This document shows, piece by piece, positions 33,778 through 42,441 of a stretch of DNA of 64,000 nt. The notes beneath the pieces were generated by a model. The model ran no database searches. It was not told the DNA's origin and saw only the letters and a list, made by a program, of their open reading frames with translations. This DNA is from JBEKZD01 sp050013395. GTDB lineage: Bacteria; Verrucomicrobiota; Verrucomicrobiia; Palsa-1439. Each line of letters starts with the position of its first letter. Position 1 is the first letter of the stretch. Where the stretch lies: contig JBEKFI010000001.1 of NCBI GenBank assembly GCA_050013395.1, positions 1 to 64,000 on the forward strand, read 5' to 3'. Position numbers and translations under genes: made by a program.

Positions 33778-35511
33778 TCAGCGGAAGTAGGCCTTCAGGA
33801 CGTACTGCAGCACCATGCGCTGGGTGTTGAAGAATGAGCCGTTCAGTGCGATGGCGTGGCGCATGACGTCGATGAAACGAGCGCGGTCGCGGTAGAACAA
33901 CGGGATGACGATCTGCTCCAACTTGTCGTACAGCGACGCCGCATCGTGCGGGGTGCGATCACCTTCGGCCGGCGCAGTGCTGTCGATCGCCCAGCCGGTC
34001 GTGCCTTCGATGCATCCTTCAATCCACCAGCCGTCGAGGATGCTGAGGCTCGGCACACCGTTGACGGCGGCTTTCATGCCGCTTGTGCCCGATGCCTCCA
34101 GCGGCGGCTGCGGCGTGTTGAGCCACACGTCCACGCCGGCGGTCATCAATTGTCCGAGTTCCCAATCGTAGTTGGCGAGATAGGCGACCTTGACGCGACC
34201 CTTGAGCGCTTCGCTCGCCTGGAAAATCCGTTTGATGAGTTCCTTCCCGCCCTGATCCTGTGGATGCGCTTTGCCGGCGTAGATCACTTGGAGCTTGCCG
34301 GTTTTGGCAGCGATGTTTTTCAACCGTTCCATGTCATGGAACAGCAGGTCGGCGCGTTTGTATGCCGCCGCGCGTCGGGCGAAGCCGAGCGTCAGATCGT
34401 GGAGATCCATGCCCGCATTGGTTTCGCGGTTCACCCAATCAATGAGTTGGCGCTTGGCCTCCATGTGTGCGTTCCAGATTTCCTGCGGCGCGATGCTCAA
34501 CGCATACCGTAAACTGAAACTGTCGCTTCTCCAGCCGGGGATGTGCTGGTCGAACAACGTCTGGAGCGCGGGCGCCATCCACGTTGCCACATGGACGCCG
34601 TTGGTGATAGCGTCGATGCGGTACTGGGCGAACATGTGCTGCGAGACCTCGGCATGCTTCTTCGCCACGCCGTTGACGTAGTGGCTGAGGTTCAGCGCGA
34701 GGTACGTCATGTTCAACTCACCGTCACAGCAGAACACGTCTTTCATCGCCGCCATCTCGTCGCGGCCGAGGACGCGCGTCACCATGTCCAACGGAAACCT
34801 GTCGTGCCCCGCTGGCACCGGCGTGTGGGTGGTAAACACGCATTTGCGGCGCACTTCCTCCACGTCGTCGCGGTTGAAGACCTTGTGCCCCACCTTCTGC
34901 GCCTGTTCATCGAGCAGGGCGACCGTCAACAGGCTCGCGTGACCTTCGTTCATGTGGAAACGGCCGATGTCGCTGTAGCCCAGCGCTCGCAACATCCGCA
35001 CGCCACCGATGCCGAGAATGACTTCCTGACACAAACGATAGTACGAATCGCCGCCGTAAAGGTAATGCGTCAGCGTGCGATCCCATTCGGCGTTCTCCGG
35101 CAGGTCAGTGTCGAGCAGATAGACCGGCACGTAGAAATCCTCCGAGCCGGGCACCTTGTGTTTCCAGGCGCGGACCAGCACGCGCCGTCCTTCCAACGTC
35201 ACCGCCACGCGTGGCGACATCTCTTGGAGATGATCTTCCACGACCCACTCGACCGGCTGTTCCGTCTGCCAGCCGCTGGCGTCGAGCCGCTGATAGAAAT
35301 AGCCTTTGCGGTGCAGCAACGTTACCCCCACCATCGGCACGCGCAGATCAGCAGCGGACCGGATCGTGTCGCCCGCTAACATGCCGAGGCCGCCGCTGTA
35401 CGTGGGAATTGAGGGTTCGAGCGCGATCTCCATCGAGAAGTACGCGACCAGCGGCTGCCGATGAATCGGCGGACTGGACGGCGCCTGAGATTCGGTTTGC
35501 GCCGGGTTCAT
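33778..35511 (-). CDS. glgP: Alpha-glucan phosphorylase
   Basis: A 577-residue enzyme of the short bacterial/archaeal glucan phosphorylase type, releasing glucose-1-phosphate from glycogen or maltodextrin. VAYFSMEIALEPSIPTYSGG at the N terminus, TTHTPVPAGHDRF, the pyridoxal-phosphate region TPQPPLEASGTSGMKAAVNG and NYDWELGQLMTAGVDVWLN are diagnostic. It is the shorter class that lacks the long N-terminal extension. It is followed by the AcuC-type gene upstream in the same direction with about 48 bases between. Confidence 0.93.
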   Translation of the reverse strand: MNPAQTESQAPSSPPIHRQPLVAYFSMEIALEPSIPTYSGGLGMLAGDTIRSAADLRVPMVGVTLLHRKGYFYQRLDASGWQTEQPVEWVVEDHLQEMSPRVAVTLEGRRVLVRAWKHKVPGSEDFYVPVYLLDTDLPENAEWDRTLTHYLYGGDSYYRLCQEVILGIGGVRMLRALGYSDIGRFHMNEGHASLLTVALLDEQAQKVGHKVFNRDDVEEVRRKCVFTTHTPVPAGHDRFPLDMVTRVLGRDEMAAMKDVFCCDGELNMTYLALNLSHYVNGVAKKHAEVSQHMFAQYRIDAITNGVHVATWMAPALQTLFDQHIPGWRSDSFSLRYALSIAPQEIWNAHMEAKRQLIDWVNRETNAGMDLHDLTLGFARRAAAYKRADLLFHDMERLKNIAAKTGKLQVIYAGKAHPQDQGGKELIKRIFQASEALKGRVKVAYLANYDWELGQLMTAGVDVWLNTPQPPLEASGTSGMKAAVNGVPSLSILDGWWIEGCIEGTTGWAIDSTAPAEGDRTPHDAASLYDKLEQIVIPLFYRDRARFIDVMRHAIALNGSFFNTQRMVLQYVLKAYFR

Positions 35512-35559
35512 AATCTTCTGCGCGCCAGCATAAAGCCGGGGCCAGCGGTGGGCAAGCTT

Positions 35560-36708
35560 TCAGCAATCCACCCGCAACCCGTGCAGCGGAAACACATTCT
35601 GACGAATCTCCTGCACCGCCTCGCGCACCGCCGGCTCGACGGCGGCGCGTTGTTCGGCGCTCACAGGCAACTCGCGGTCGCGCAGTCCACCGAGCCATTC
35701 CGCGCTCTGCAACATCACGCCGCCCATGCCGAGGCTCAAATCGTGTTCGTCTTCTTCGCCGCAGAACGTTTGCCACACCAGCGCCCAGCCGCGCACGGTG
35801 TTCTCGACATTGTAACCGCCGCCACCCGTGGCAATGATCGGTTTGTTGAAACTCAGAAGACGGTTGATGATTTCGGGATAGACGTTGTTGGTCAGGGCGA
35901 GATGCGTCAGCGGATCGCCGGCCAACGTGTCCATGCCCAACTCCACCATGATGACGTGCGGATCGTACGCTCGCACCAGCGGCAGCACGATCTTCCGAAA
36001 CACCATCAGGTAGGCGTCGTCGTAAATGCCCGGCGGCAGCGGGACATTGACCGTGAACCCGCAGCCCGTTCCCTCGCCGATTTCGTTTTCAAAACCGGTA
36101 CCGGGAAACAGCGTGTGGCCGCTCTCGTGTAGGGAAATGACCAGCACATCTCGGCGGTCATAGAACGCGGCCTGCACGCCGTCGCCGTGATGTGCGTCGA
36201 GGTCGAGCGCCAGCACTCGTGGCCAACGCTCGGCTAGTTTCAGGCAGGCGAGCACGACGTCGTTGAGGTAGCAGAAGCCGGAAGCTTTCTCGGCCATCGC
36301 GTGGTGAAAGCCGCCCGACGGATTGAACGCAACACTCGCGCTGCCGTTCATGATCAGTTCTGCGGCAGTCAACGTCGCGCCGCAAGCCCAGCGACCGTAT
36401 TCATACAAGTCGCGAAACACCGGCGTGTCCGGTCCGCCCAGCCCCATGTGCAGCCCCGCGACCGTCAACTCACCCGCCGCCGCGCGCTGCAGCTCATCGA
36501 GGTAACAAGGCGTGTGAAACTTCTCCAACTCGGCGCGGGAGGCCGGTTTAGGCACAACTTCGCATCGGCCTTCGCCGTCGAGCAAACCGAGCGCGGTCAA
36601 CCGTTCGCGAAGACGACCGGCGCGTTCGGGCCGAAACGGGCAGTCGGGCGGATAAGTGAACGCCTCGATGTCCGGCGAATGGATGAACGCCAGTCTGCGA
36701 TTGTTCAT
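35560..36708 (-). CDS. acuC: AcuC-type histone-deacetylase-family protein
   Basis: A 382-residue zinc-dependent deacetylase of the arginase/HDAC fold. Seen are GGFHHAMAEKASGFCYLNDV, the zinc set ALDLDAHHGDGVQ and the closing IATGGGGYNVENTVRGW. AcuC-type enzymes remove acetyl groups from lysines, including the active-site lysine of acetyl-CoA synthetase. In this window it lies beside several acetyl-CoA enzymes, one of them fused to a GNAT acetyltransferase domain, and an Acs is 8 kb away. A regulatory pairing is plausible but not shown. Confidence 0.88.
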   Translation of the reverse strand: MNNRRLAFIHSPDIEAFTYPPDCPFRPERAGRLRERLTALGLLDGEGRCEVVPKPASRAELEKFHTPCYLDELQRAAAGELTVAGLHMGLGGPDTPVFRDLYEYGRWACGATLTAAELIMNGSASVAFNPSGGFHHAMAEKASGFCYLNDVVLACLKLAERWPRVLALDLDAHHGDGVQAAFYDRRDVLVISLHESGHTLFPGTGFENEIGEGTGCGFTVNVPLPPGIYDDAYLMVFRKIVLPLVRAYDPHVIMVELGMDTLAGDPLTHLALTNNVYPEIINRLLSFNKPIIATGGGGYNVENTVRGWALVWQTFCGEEDEHDLSLGMGGVMLQSAEWLGGLRDRELPVSAEQRAAVEPAVREAVQEIRQNVFPLHGLRVDC

Positions 36709-36774
36709 TTTTTACAGGTCCCTCGCTGCTGTTGCGGGGCCGGGTTGGAATCGGCTCCCACCGCGCGCCACGAA

Positions 36775-36816
36775 CCCTCACCCTGACCCTCTCCCTTGCA
36801 CTGCAAGGGAGAGGGG
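36775..36816. repeat. Composite palindrome (CCCTCACCCTGACCC type)
   Basis: CCCTCACCCTGACCCTCTCC, CTTGCACTGCAAGGGAGAGG. It sits upstream of the AcuC gene, and the intergenic sequence continues to 36884 with further hairpin-forming words. Confidence 0.85.
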
Positions 36817-36924
36817 ATTCACTCCTCCGAAAAACAGCTTTCGGAGGAGGATCAAGAGCCTGTCCTGAGCTTGTCGAAGGATGAGGGGCCGCATCAACAA
36901 ATCTTCGTTCACGAATGGCTCAGG

Positions 36925-38802
36925 TTACGCGAAATCCATGTCGTAGTGATACACGTCGCCGCTGAGCGCGCTACGGACCTTGCAATTGCTCTTGCTGATG
37001 ACCGCCTGCATGGCCCGGTTGTCGCGCAGAACCTCGGCGGTGAACCCGCTGATGCCGTTGCGTCGCGCGATCCGCGCGAGATAATTGAGCAGGAACGTGC
37101 CGATACCGCGCTTCTGCCATTTGTCGTCCACGACGAAGGCGACTTCCGCGCGGTTGGTTTTCGGGTCGAGATAATAACTGCCCATGGCGATGATGTCTTC
37201 GCCGTGCGCGGCGGGCAACGTGCCGACGATCGCCACTTCATTGCGGTGGTCGATATAGACGAAGTCTTCGATCTGCCGCCGGGGAACGCGCGTCATGTTG
37301 CTCATGAAGCGGTAGTAAATGGTCTGCTGCGACAGGTTGTAGAACAGGTCCCGCATCAGCGGCTCGTCGGTCGGATGGATCGGGCGGAAGTTGATTTGCG
37401 TGCCGTCGTTCAACAGATAGCTGGTGCGCAGTTCCTTGGGGCCGATGATGATCTTGCCTTCCTTGGCGGCCATCTCGGCGGAGAGGTACTTGGTCTCGAT
37501 GGCTTCGCGCAGCAGTTGGGCGCGGAACTTCGGATGGGCGATACTGATCAACGCCATGGCCCGCTCCTTGACGCTCTTGCCATGGAGGTACGCCACGCCG
37601 TACTCGGTGGCCACGTAATGCACGCCCGCCCGTGTCGTCACGACGCCGGCACCGGGGCTGAGGCGTGTCACGATGCGCGAGACGGTGCCACCGCGCGCGG
37701 TGGAGGGCAACGCGATGATGGCTTTGCCGCCGTGCGCCTTCGCAGCGCCACGGTTGAAGTCCACCTGGCCGCCAACGCCGGAGAAAAACTTCGTGCCGAG
37801 CGAGTCGGCGCAGACCTGGCCGGTGAGATCGATCTCCAAGGCAGTGTTGATCGCCACCATCTTGTGCTGTTGGCTGATGATCGACGGATCGTTGACGTAC
37901 TCGGTCGGCCGAAATGAAAACACAGGGTTGTTGTCGATGTAGTCGTAGAGTTTGCGCGTCCCGAGGCAGAAGCTTGCCACGACCTTGCCCCGGTCCAGCG
38001 TCTTGCGGGCGCCGGTGATGACGCCGGCCTTAACCAGGTCCACGATACCGTCGGTGAGCATCTCGGTGTGAATGCCGAGGTCTTTTTTGCACTTCAGAAA
38101 CTGCAACAACGAATGCGGGATGCGTCCGATTCCAAGCTCGATCGTGGAACCGTCCTCGATCAGCGCCGCCACGAATTCGGCGATCCGTTCCGCCTCCTCA
38201 GTGTCCTCCACGTAGGGAACCTCGAGGATCGGTTCCTCCGACGGCACCAGCGCGTCCAGGTCGTAGACGTGGATGAACGTGTCGCCCAGCGTGCGCGGCA
38301 TGTTGGGGTTGACCTCGGCGATGACGAGCGAGGCGTTTTCCGCTGCGCTCTTGACGATGTCCACCGACACGCCGAGGCTGCACATTCCATCTTCGTCCGG
38401 CGGCGACACTTGGATCAACGCGGCGTCGAGCGGCAACTGCCCGGAGTTGAACAGCCGCGGAATGTCCGACAGGTGAATCGGCGTGTAGTCGCCCAACCCT
38501 TCCTGGATGATGTTCCGCACGTTCTCCGCGATGAAGAAACTGTTCACGCGAAAGTACTGGCTCATCTCCTTGTGCGCGTACGGCGCTTCGCCGAAGGTCA
38601 GCAGGTGCAAAATCTCGGTGTCGGGCAGCTCGGTGGCGCGGTTGGTCAGCGCGCGCACCAGTTCCAGCGGCTCGGCGCAGCCCGTCCCGATGAACACGCG
38701 ATGGCCGGGCCGCAGCTTCGCGACCGCTTCCGCCGCCGTCGCGATGGACACCTTGTATTTCTCTTTCCAGTTCGGGTCGTAGCTGGGTCGCTTCTCAGTC
38801 AT
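36925..38802 (-). CDS. Acetyl-CoA hydrolase/transferase fused to a GNAT acetyltransferase domain
   Basis: A 625-residue fusion. Residues 1 to about 440 are a CoA-transferase-family protein of the acetyl-CoA hydrolase/transferase type: GHRVFIGTGCAEP, QVSPPDEDGMCSLGVSVD, DGSTIELGIGRIPHSLL and GVGGQVDFNRGA, with AGVHYVATEYGVAYLHGK. Residues about 470-620 are a GNAT domain (VAFVVDDKWQKRGIGTFLLN, DNRAMQAVISKSNC). The enzyme would move CoA between acetyl-CoA and acids such as acetate or succinate, and the GNAT part may acetylate itself or a neighbour. It overlaps the end of the acd gene by eight bases and is co-transcribed with it. The ATG at 38802 is chosen. Confidence 0.88.
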   Translation of the reverse strand: MTEKRPSYDPNWKEKYKVSIATAAEAVAKLRPGHRVFIGTGCAEPLELVRALTNRATELPDTEILHLLTFGEAPYAHKEMSQYFRVNSFFIAENVRNIIQEGLGDYTPIHLSDIPRLFNSGQLPLDAALIQVSPPDEDGMCSLGVSVDIVKSAAENASLVIAEVNPNMPRTLGDTFIHVYDLDALVPSEEPILEVPYVEDTEEAERIAEFVAALIEDGSTIELGIGRIPHSLLQFLKCKKDLGIHTEMLTDGIVDLVKAGVITGARKTLDRGKVVASFCLGTRKLYDYIDNNPVFSFRPTEYVNDPSIISQQHKMVAINTALEIDLTGQVCADSLGTKFFSGVGGQVDFNRGAAKAHGGKAIIALPSTARGGTVSRIVTRLSPGAGVVTTRAGVHYVATEYGVAYLHGKSVKERAMALISIAHPKFRAQLLREAIETKYLSAEMAAKEGKIIIGPKELRTSYLLNDGTQINFRPIHPTDEPLMRDLFYNLSQQTIYYRFMSNMTRVPRRQIEDFVYIDHRNEVAIVGTLPAAHGEDIIAMGSYYLDPKTNRAEVAFVVDDKWQKRGIGTFLLNYLARIARRNGISGFTAEVLRDNRAMQAVISKSNCKVRSALSGDVYHYDMDFA

Positions 38803-40906
38803 GGTGATGTCCGTCCACATTGGCCAAGGTCATGCGCGCGTCGGCCAGGTAAGCCCCGGTGCCCACCTCGCCGACAATGAAGGGATTGATGTCCAGCTCC
38901 GTAATCTGCGGATAGTCGGTTGCCAGTTGGCTGATGCGTTGCAGCCCGCTGGCCACCGCCTCCAAGTCCACCGCTGCCTGACCGCGCGCGCCTTTGAGCA
39001 GCGCGTAGGAGCGCGTGCCCTTCAACATCTGCATCGCCTCCTCGGCGGTGATCGGCGCCAGGTAAAACGTCACGTCCTTCATCACCTCGACGAAGATGCC
39101 GCCCAAGCCGAACATCAGCATCGGCCCGAACTGCGGATCGCGGGTCATGCCGAGAATAACTTCGCGGCCCTGCGACCCCATCTTCTCGACGTACGCGCCG
39201 CGGATGTGGGCGTCGGGAGCGAGGCGTCGGATGCGCAGCATCATCAGGTCGAACGCGTCGCGCACCTGCTCGGCGTTGGCGAGACTGATCCGCACACCGC
39301 CGACGTCGGACTTGTGGATGATGTGCGGCGACACGATCTTCATCACCACCGGATAGCCGATCCGGTCGGCGGCGTCCACTGCCTCGTTGGCATTGCGGGC
39401 CAGATGGCCGGGCAACACGTTGAAATCGTAAGCTCGCAGGATTTCCTTCGCCTCCACTTCGCCGACCTGACGGATGCCCATCTTCACGTGCCAGTTGATC
39501 ACCCGGTCCACGCGGTGGCGGTTGACGGGGAAACGCGTGACCACCCGCGGCGGCCGGCGCCGCCACGCCGCGTAATCCTGCATCGCCTGCAGCGCGCCGA
39601 CCGCTCGTTCGGCGGACGGATAGCTCGGGATGTTCAGCGCCATCAGCCGCTCCCGCGCCGGAATCACTTCGCTGCCGCCGAGAAACGCGGCCAGCAGCGG
39701 CTTTTGGCCGCGGTGCGCCTTCGCCAGTTTCTCCGCCAGCTCCAGCGGCCGCGTCATGTTCTGCGGCGTCACCACCACGATGATGCTGTCAATCGTGTCG
39801 TCCTCCTGCACGATCTCGAACGCCTTGACGTAGCGGTCGGGATCGGCGTCGCCGATGACATCGATCGGATTGCCGACCGCCGCTGCTGCCGGCAGACATT
39901 CGCGGAGTTTTTTGCGCGTCGGCTCGGCCGGTGTGACCATTTTCAGCCCGGCGGTCTCCGCCGCGTCGGCGGCCATGATGCCCGGGCCGCCGGCGTTGGT
40001 GATCACCGCCACGCGGTTGCCGCGCGGCAACGGTTGCATCGCCAGCGCGATTGCGTAATCGAACAGCGCCTCGAAGTTCTCGGCACGGATCACGCCCGAC
40101 CGTTTGAAGGCGGCACCGTAAGCCATGTCGGCCCCGGCGAGGCTACCGGTGTGCGACGAAGCCGCCTTCGCGCCCGCCTGCGTGACGCCGACCTTCAGGA
40201 CTACGACCGGTTTGCGCGACGCGGCTTGTTCGGCGACCTGCAGAAACTTGTTCCCTTCGGTGATGTTCTCCAGGTAACCGACGATGACACGCGTGTCGTC
40301 ATCCTCGGCCAGCGCCTGCAGGAAATCCACCTCATTGAGGTCGGCCTTGTTGCCGAAGCTGATGACTTTGCCGAGGCCCATCTTCAAATTCATCGCCAGG
40401 TCCAGGATCGCCACGCACAGCGCCCCCGACTGCGAGATCACCGAAATCCGGCCGCTGGGCGGCATCATCGGCGCGAACGTGGCGTTCATCTTGTGGCTCG
40501 TGTTGATGATGCCGATGCAGTTCGGCCCCATCAACCGCACGCTGTTCGCCTGGCACAGTTCCGCGATCTCCCGCTCCAGCGCCGCGCCTTCCGGGCCGAC
40601 CTCCTTGAAGCCGGCTGTGATGACGACCACCGCCTTCGCCTTGGCGTCAATGGCGCTCTGGATCGCGTCCTTCACCGCCTTCAGCGGCACGACGACGATG
40701 CCGAGATCAACGCGGCCGGGAAAATCCTTCAAATCGTGGTAGCACTTGCGGCCGAGAACCTGGTCGGCATTGGGATTGACCGGCACGATCGTGCCTTGGT
40801 AGCCGCCGTTGATCAGATTGGCAACCACCTCGTGACCGACTTTGCCCGGCGTTCGCGACGCCCCCAGCACCGCGATGGTCTGAGGACTCAAGAGTGATTC
40901 AAGCAT
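38795..40906 (-). CDS. acd: Acetate-CoA ligase (ADP-forming), fused alpha-beta
   Basis: A 703-residue protein with the alpha half first (CoA-binding IAVLGASRTPGKVGHEV, then GPNCIGIINTS, the phosphohistidine loop AASSHTGSLAGAD) and an ATP-grasp beta half at about 480-700 (IGYPVVMKIVSPHIIHKSDV, TELDINPF). It makes acetate and ATP from acetyl-CoA, or the reverse, in fermentative metabolism. GGAGAA before the ATG at 40906 fixes the start. It is the first gene of a two-gene minus-strand operon with the CoA hydrolase/transferase, preceded by a TTGACA promoter. Confidence 0.93.
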   Translation of the reverse strand: MLESLLSPQTIAVLGASRTPGKVGHEVVANLINGGYQGTIVPVNPNADQVLGRKCYHDLKDFPGRVDLGIVVVPLKAVKDAIQSAIDAKAKAVVVITAGFKEVGPEGAALEREIAELCQANSVRLMGPNCIGIINTSHKMNATFAPMMPPSGRISVISQSGALCVAILDLAMNLKMGLGKVISFGNKADLNEVDFLQALAEDDDTRVIVGYLENITEGNKFLQVAEQAASRKPVVVLKVGVTQAGAKAASSHTGSLAGADMAYGAAFKRSGVIRAENFEALFDYAIALAMQPLPRGNRVAVITNAGGPGIMAADAAETAGLKMVTPAEPTRKKLRECLPAAAAVGNPIDVIGDADPDRYVKAFEIVQEDDTIDSIIVVVTPQNMTRPLELAEKLAKAHRGQKPLLAAFLGGSEVIPARERLMALNIPSYPSAERAVGALQAMQDYAAWRRRPPRVVTRFPVNRHRVDRVINWHVKMGIRQVGEVEAKEILRAYDFNVLPGHLARNANEAVDAADRIGYPVVMKIVSPHIIHKSDVGGVRISLANAEQVRDAFDLMMLRIRRLAPDAHIRGAYVEKMGSQGREVILGMTRDPQFGPMLMFGLGGIFVEVMKDVTFYLAPITAEEAMQMLKGTRSYALLKGARGQAAVDLEAVASGLQRISQLATDYPQITELDINPFIVGEVGTGAYLADARMTLANVDGHHHD

Positions 40907-40937
40907 GGTGTTCGTTCTCCAACATACGGGGAAATGC

Positions 40938-40967
40938 TATTTAGTGAGAAAAGTCACTTGCTGTCAA
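40938..40967 (-). promoter_or_regulatory. Probable sigma-70 promoter for the acd operon
   Basis: On the minus strand TTGACA (40967-40962), an 18-base spacer and TAAATA (40943-40938) lie 31 bases before the acd start codon. The -35 box is perfect, the -10 box moderate, the spacing one base long. No operator was recognised. Confidence 0.4.
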
Positions 40968-41035
40968 GGCGCGCCCGACACTGAACAAAATGTTGGATGC
41001 TGAGTCAGACTCGAATGCTCCTTCTGGCGAGGGCA

Positions 41036-42283
41036 TCACTTGGTGGCGCACTCGGCAACACTGATGGCCAGCACATCTCCACCAACCTCTGGAAGTGCGC
41101 CGAGAGTCGAGCTAGGCAGATAGTTTTGCTTCACCAACAGCGCCGCATACTTCGACCCCATGTGGGTGCGGCTCGTCCACATTCCGCGGCCATTTATTCT
41201 TGTGTAGGGCGGGAAGGTCAGCGGCTGGATGTACCACGCATTCGTGTAGGCGTAAATGATCACGCGATACTTTGATCGCTCTTTGACAGGCAACCTGTAA
41301 ATGTTGCCACTGATCTTGGTGGGAGAAAACGCGATCGCTCCGCAGCGTGCGGCCTGCTGAATTTCAATCAGCGGGGGCGGAGAATCGAAGAACGCCCGAA
41401 CACACGGTTTCATAACCCTGTTCGTGGTCAGGAGGCCCCAGTGGGCTTCCACCTCAACGCCAGAGAACTCCTGTTTCCACTGCTCGTCGTAGGCCTCGAA
41501 AAGAAAGTACGGGACATTGCTGGCCGTAGCAAGGGCCACGAAATCATGGAGAAACCTGCACAGGTTTTCTTCGCTGGGCACAGCGTCCTCTTTGGTATCG
41601 CCGGCGGTAGGCCAGCCGGTTTCACCAATGACCACCGTCTTGTTGGTGTACGTATTTTTCACTTCCTGCCAGCGCCTGTAAACATGCTGCGCCGCATTTT
41701 TGACCGAGACGCCATCGTGATAGGGGTGGATGTGAACGAGAAGAACATCGACAACGTCGGCGACCTCAGGATGTTCCAGCCACTCGTCCCATGTATCGGC
41801 ACTGCCAACAGGCAACGTTGTGGCAGCTTTCACCTGCTTGATAAGGTTGGTGAGTTCCTCGACAGAAGGGTTCCCGCTATACAACACTTCATTGCCGACG
41901 ATGAGCGCCGCCGGCTTGCTCCTGTGTGCCACACGGAGCAGCCGCTGAATCTCAACTTGATTCGCATTGGTGTCCGTGCCGACCCAGGCTCCTGCATAAC
42001 ATTGTAGTCCGCGCTTGCCGGCCAAGCCGGGTATGTCTACGAGCGTGCTAAAGACCGAGTAGGTGCGAACGCGCTGCGTCGGTGGCTTTAGCTGACCGAG
42101 ATCTGCGCTGATTTCACTACTCGTTGGATAGACCCCGGTTGGATTTTGCCCGTTTCGGAAAGGGCCGTAGCACAAACCTTGAACACGAAGCACAAGGTTT
42201 GTCAGCTTCTGTTGACCGTCCGCTCGCGGCATCGTGACCAACAAAGTGGCAAGTGCAATCAAAAAGGTCGCGTTGTTCTTCAT
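41036..42283 (-). CDS. Secreted GH17-like beta-glucanase-type protein
   Basis: A 415-residue protein with a signal peptide (MKNNATFLIALATLLVTMPR) and a TIM-barrel resembling glycoside hydrolase family 17 exo-beta-1,3-glucanases. LCYGPFRNGQNPTG opens the barrel, LIVGNEVLY carries the acid/base glutamate and VVIGETGWPT the nucleophile. The C-terminal 100 residues have no recognised domain. The start at 42283 has GGAGG seven bases upstream; the ATG at 42289 is too close to it. It is the last gene of the restriction-modification operon, two bases after a 51-codon frame, which is an odd place for a secreted enzyme. Confidence 0.8.
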   Translation of the reverse strand: MKNNATFLIALATLLVTMPRADGQQKLTNLVLRVQGLCYGPFRNGQNPTGVYPTSSEISADLGQLKPPTQRVRTYSVFSTLVDIPGLAGKRGLQCYAGAWVGTDTNANQVEIQRLLRVAHRSKPAALIVGNEVLYSGNPSVEELTNLIKQVKAATTLPVGSADTWDEWLEHPEVADVVDVLLVHIHPYHDGVSVKNAAQHVYRRWQEVKNTYTNKTVVIGETGWPTAGDTKEDAVPSEENLCRFLHDFVALATASNVPYFLFEAYDEQWKQEFSGVEVEAHWGLLTTNRVMKPCVRAFFDSPPPLIEIQQAARCGAIAFSPTKISGNIYRLPVKERSKYRVIIYAYTNAWYIQPLTFPPYTRINGRGMWTSRTHMGSKYAALLVKQNYLPSSTLGALPEVGGDVLAISVAECATK

Positions 42284-42285
42284 TG

Positions 42286-42441
42286 TCATTCCTCCATGCT
42301 CTTTGATAGGGAGCGTGAATTTGGGGCCATCTTGTCATCCAACGATTGCTCCGCTTGGGCAACGGCCTTGGCTACACTGCGCTCACGCTGCGCACGGCGC
42401 TCGAACCGTTCGACGGTGGCGCTGACGCTCTTGCCGTTCAA
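42286..42441 (-). CDS. Small charged protein coupled to the restriction-modification genes
   Basis: A TTG-initiated frame of 51 codons that begins at the last bases of the endonuclease gene (TTGA overlap), preceded by ACGGAGG. The product is strongly charged and helical (VERFERRAQRERSVAKAVAQ), like a small coiled coil. It ends two bases before the GH17-like start. Unknown function. It may be an accessory or regulatory peptide of the operon, or chance. Confidence 0.35.
   Translation of the reverse strand: MNGKSVSATVERFERRAQRERSVAKAVAQAEQSLDDKMAPNSRSLSKSMEE

Noticed and set aside
36796..37917. A 373-codon plus frame over the CoA hydrolase/transferase-GNAT gene
   Set aside because: Its first part is repeat sequence and the rest an antisense shadow.
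38801..40897. A 698-codon open frame opposite acd
   Set aside because: It is the antisense shadow of a strongly conserved ADP-forming acetyl-CoA synthetase; composition is rich in R, H and A without motifs.
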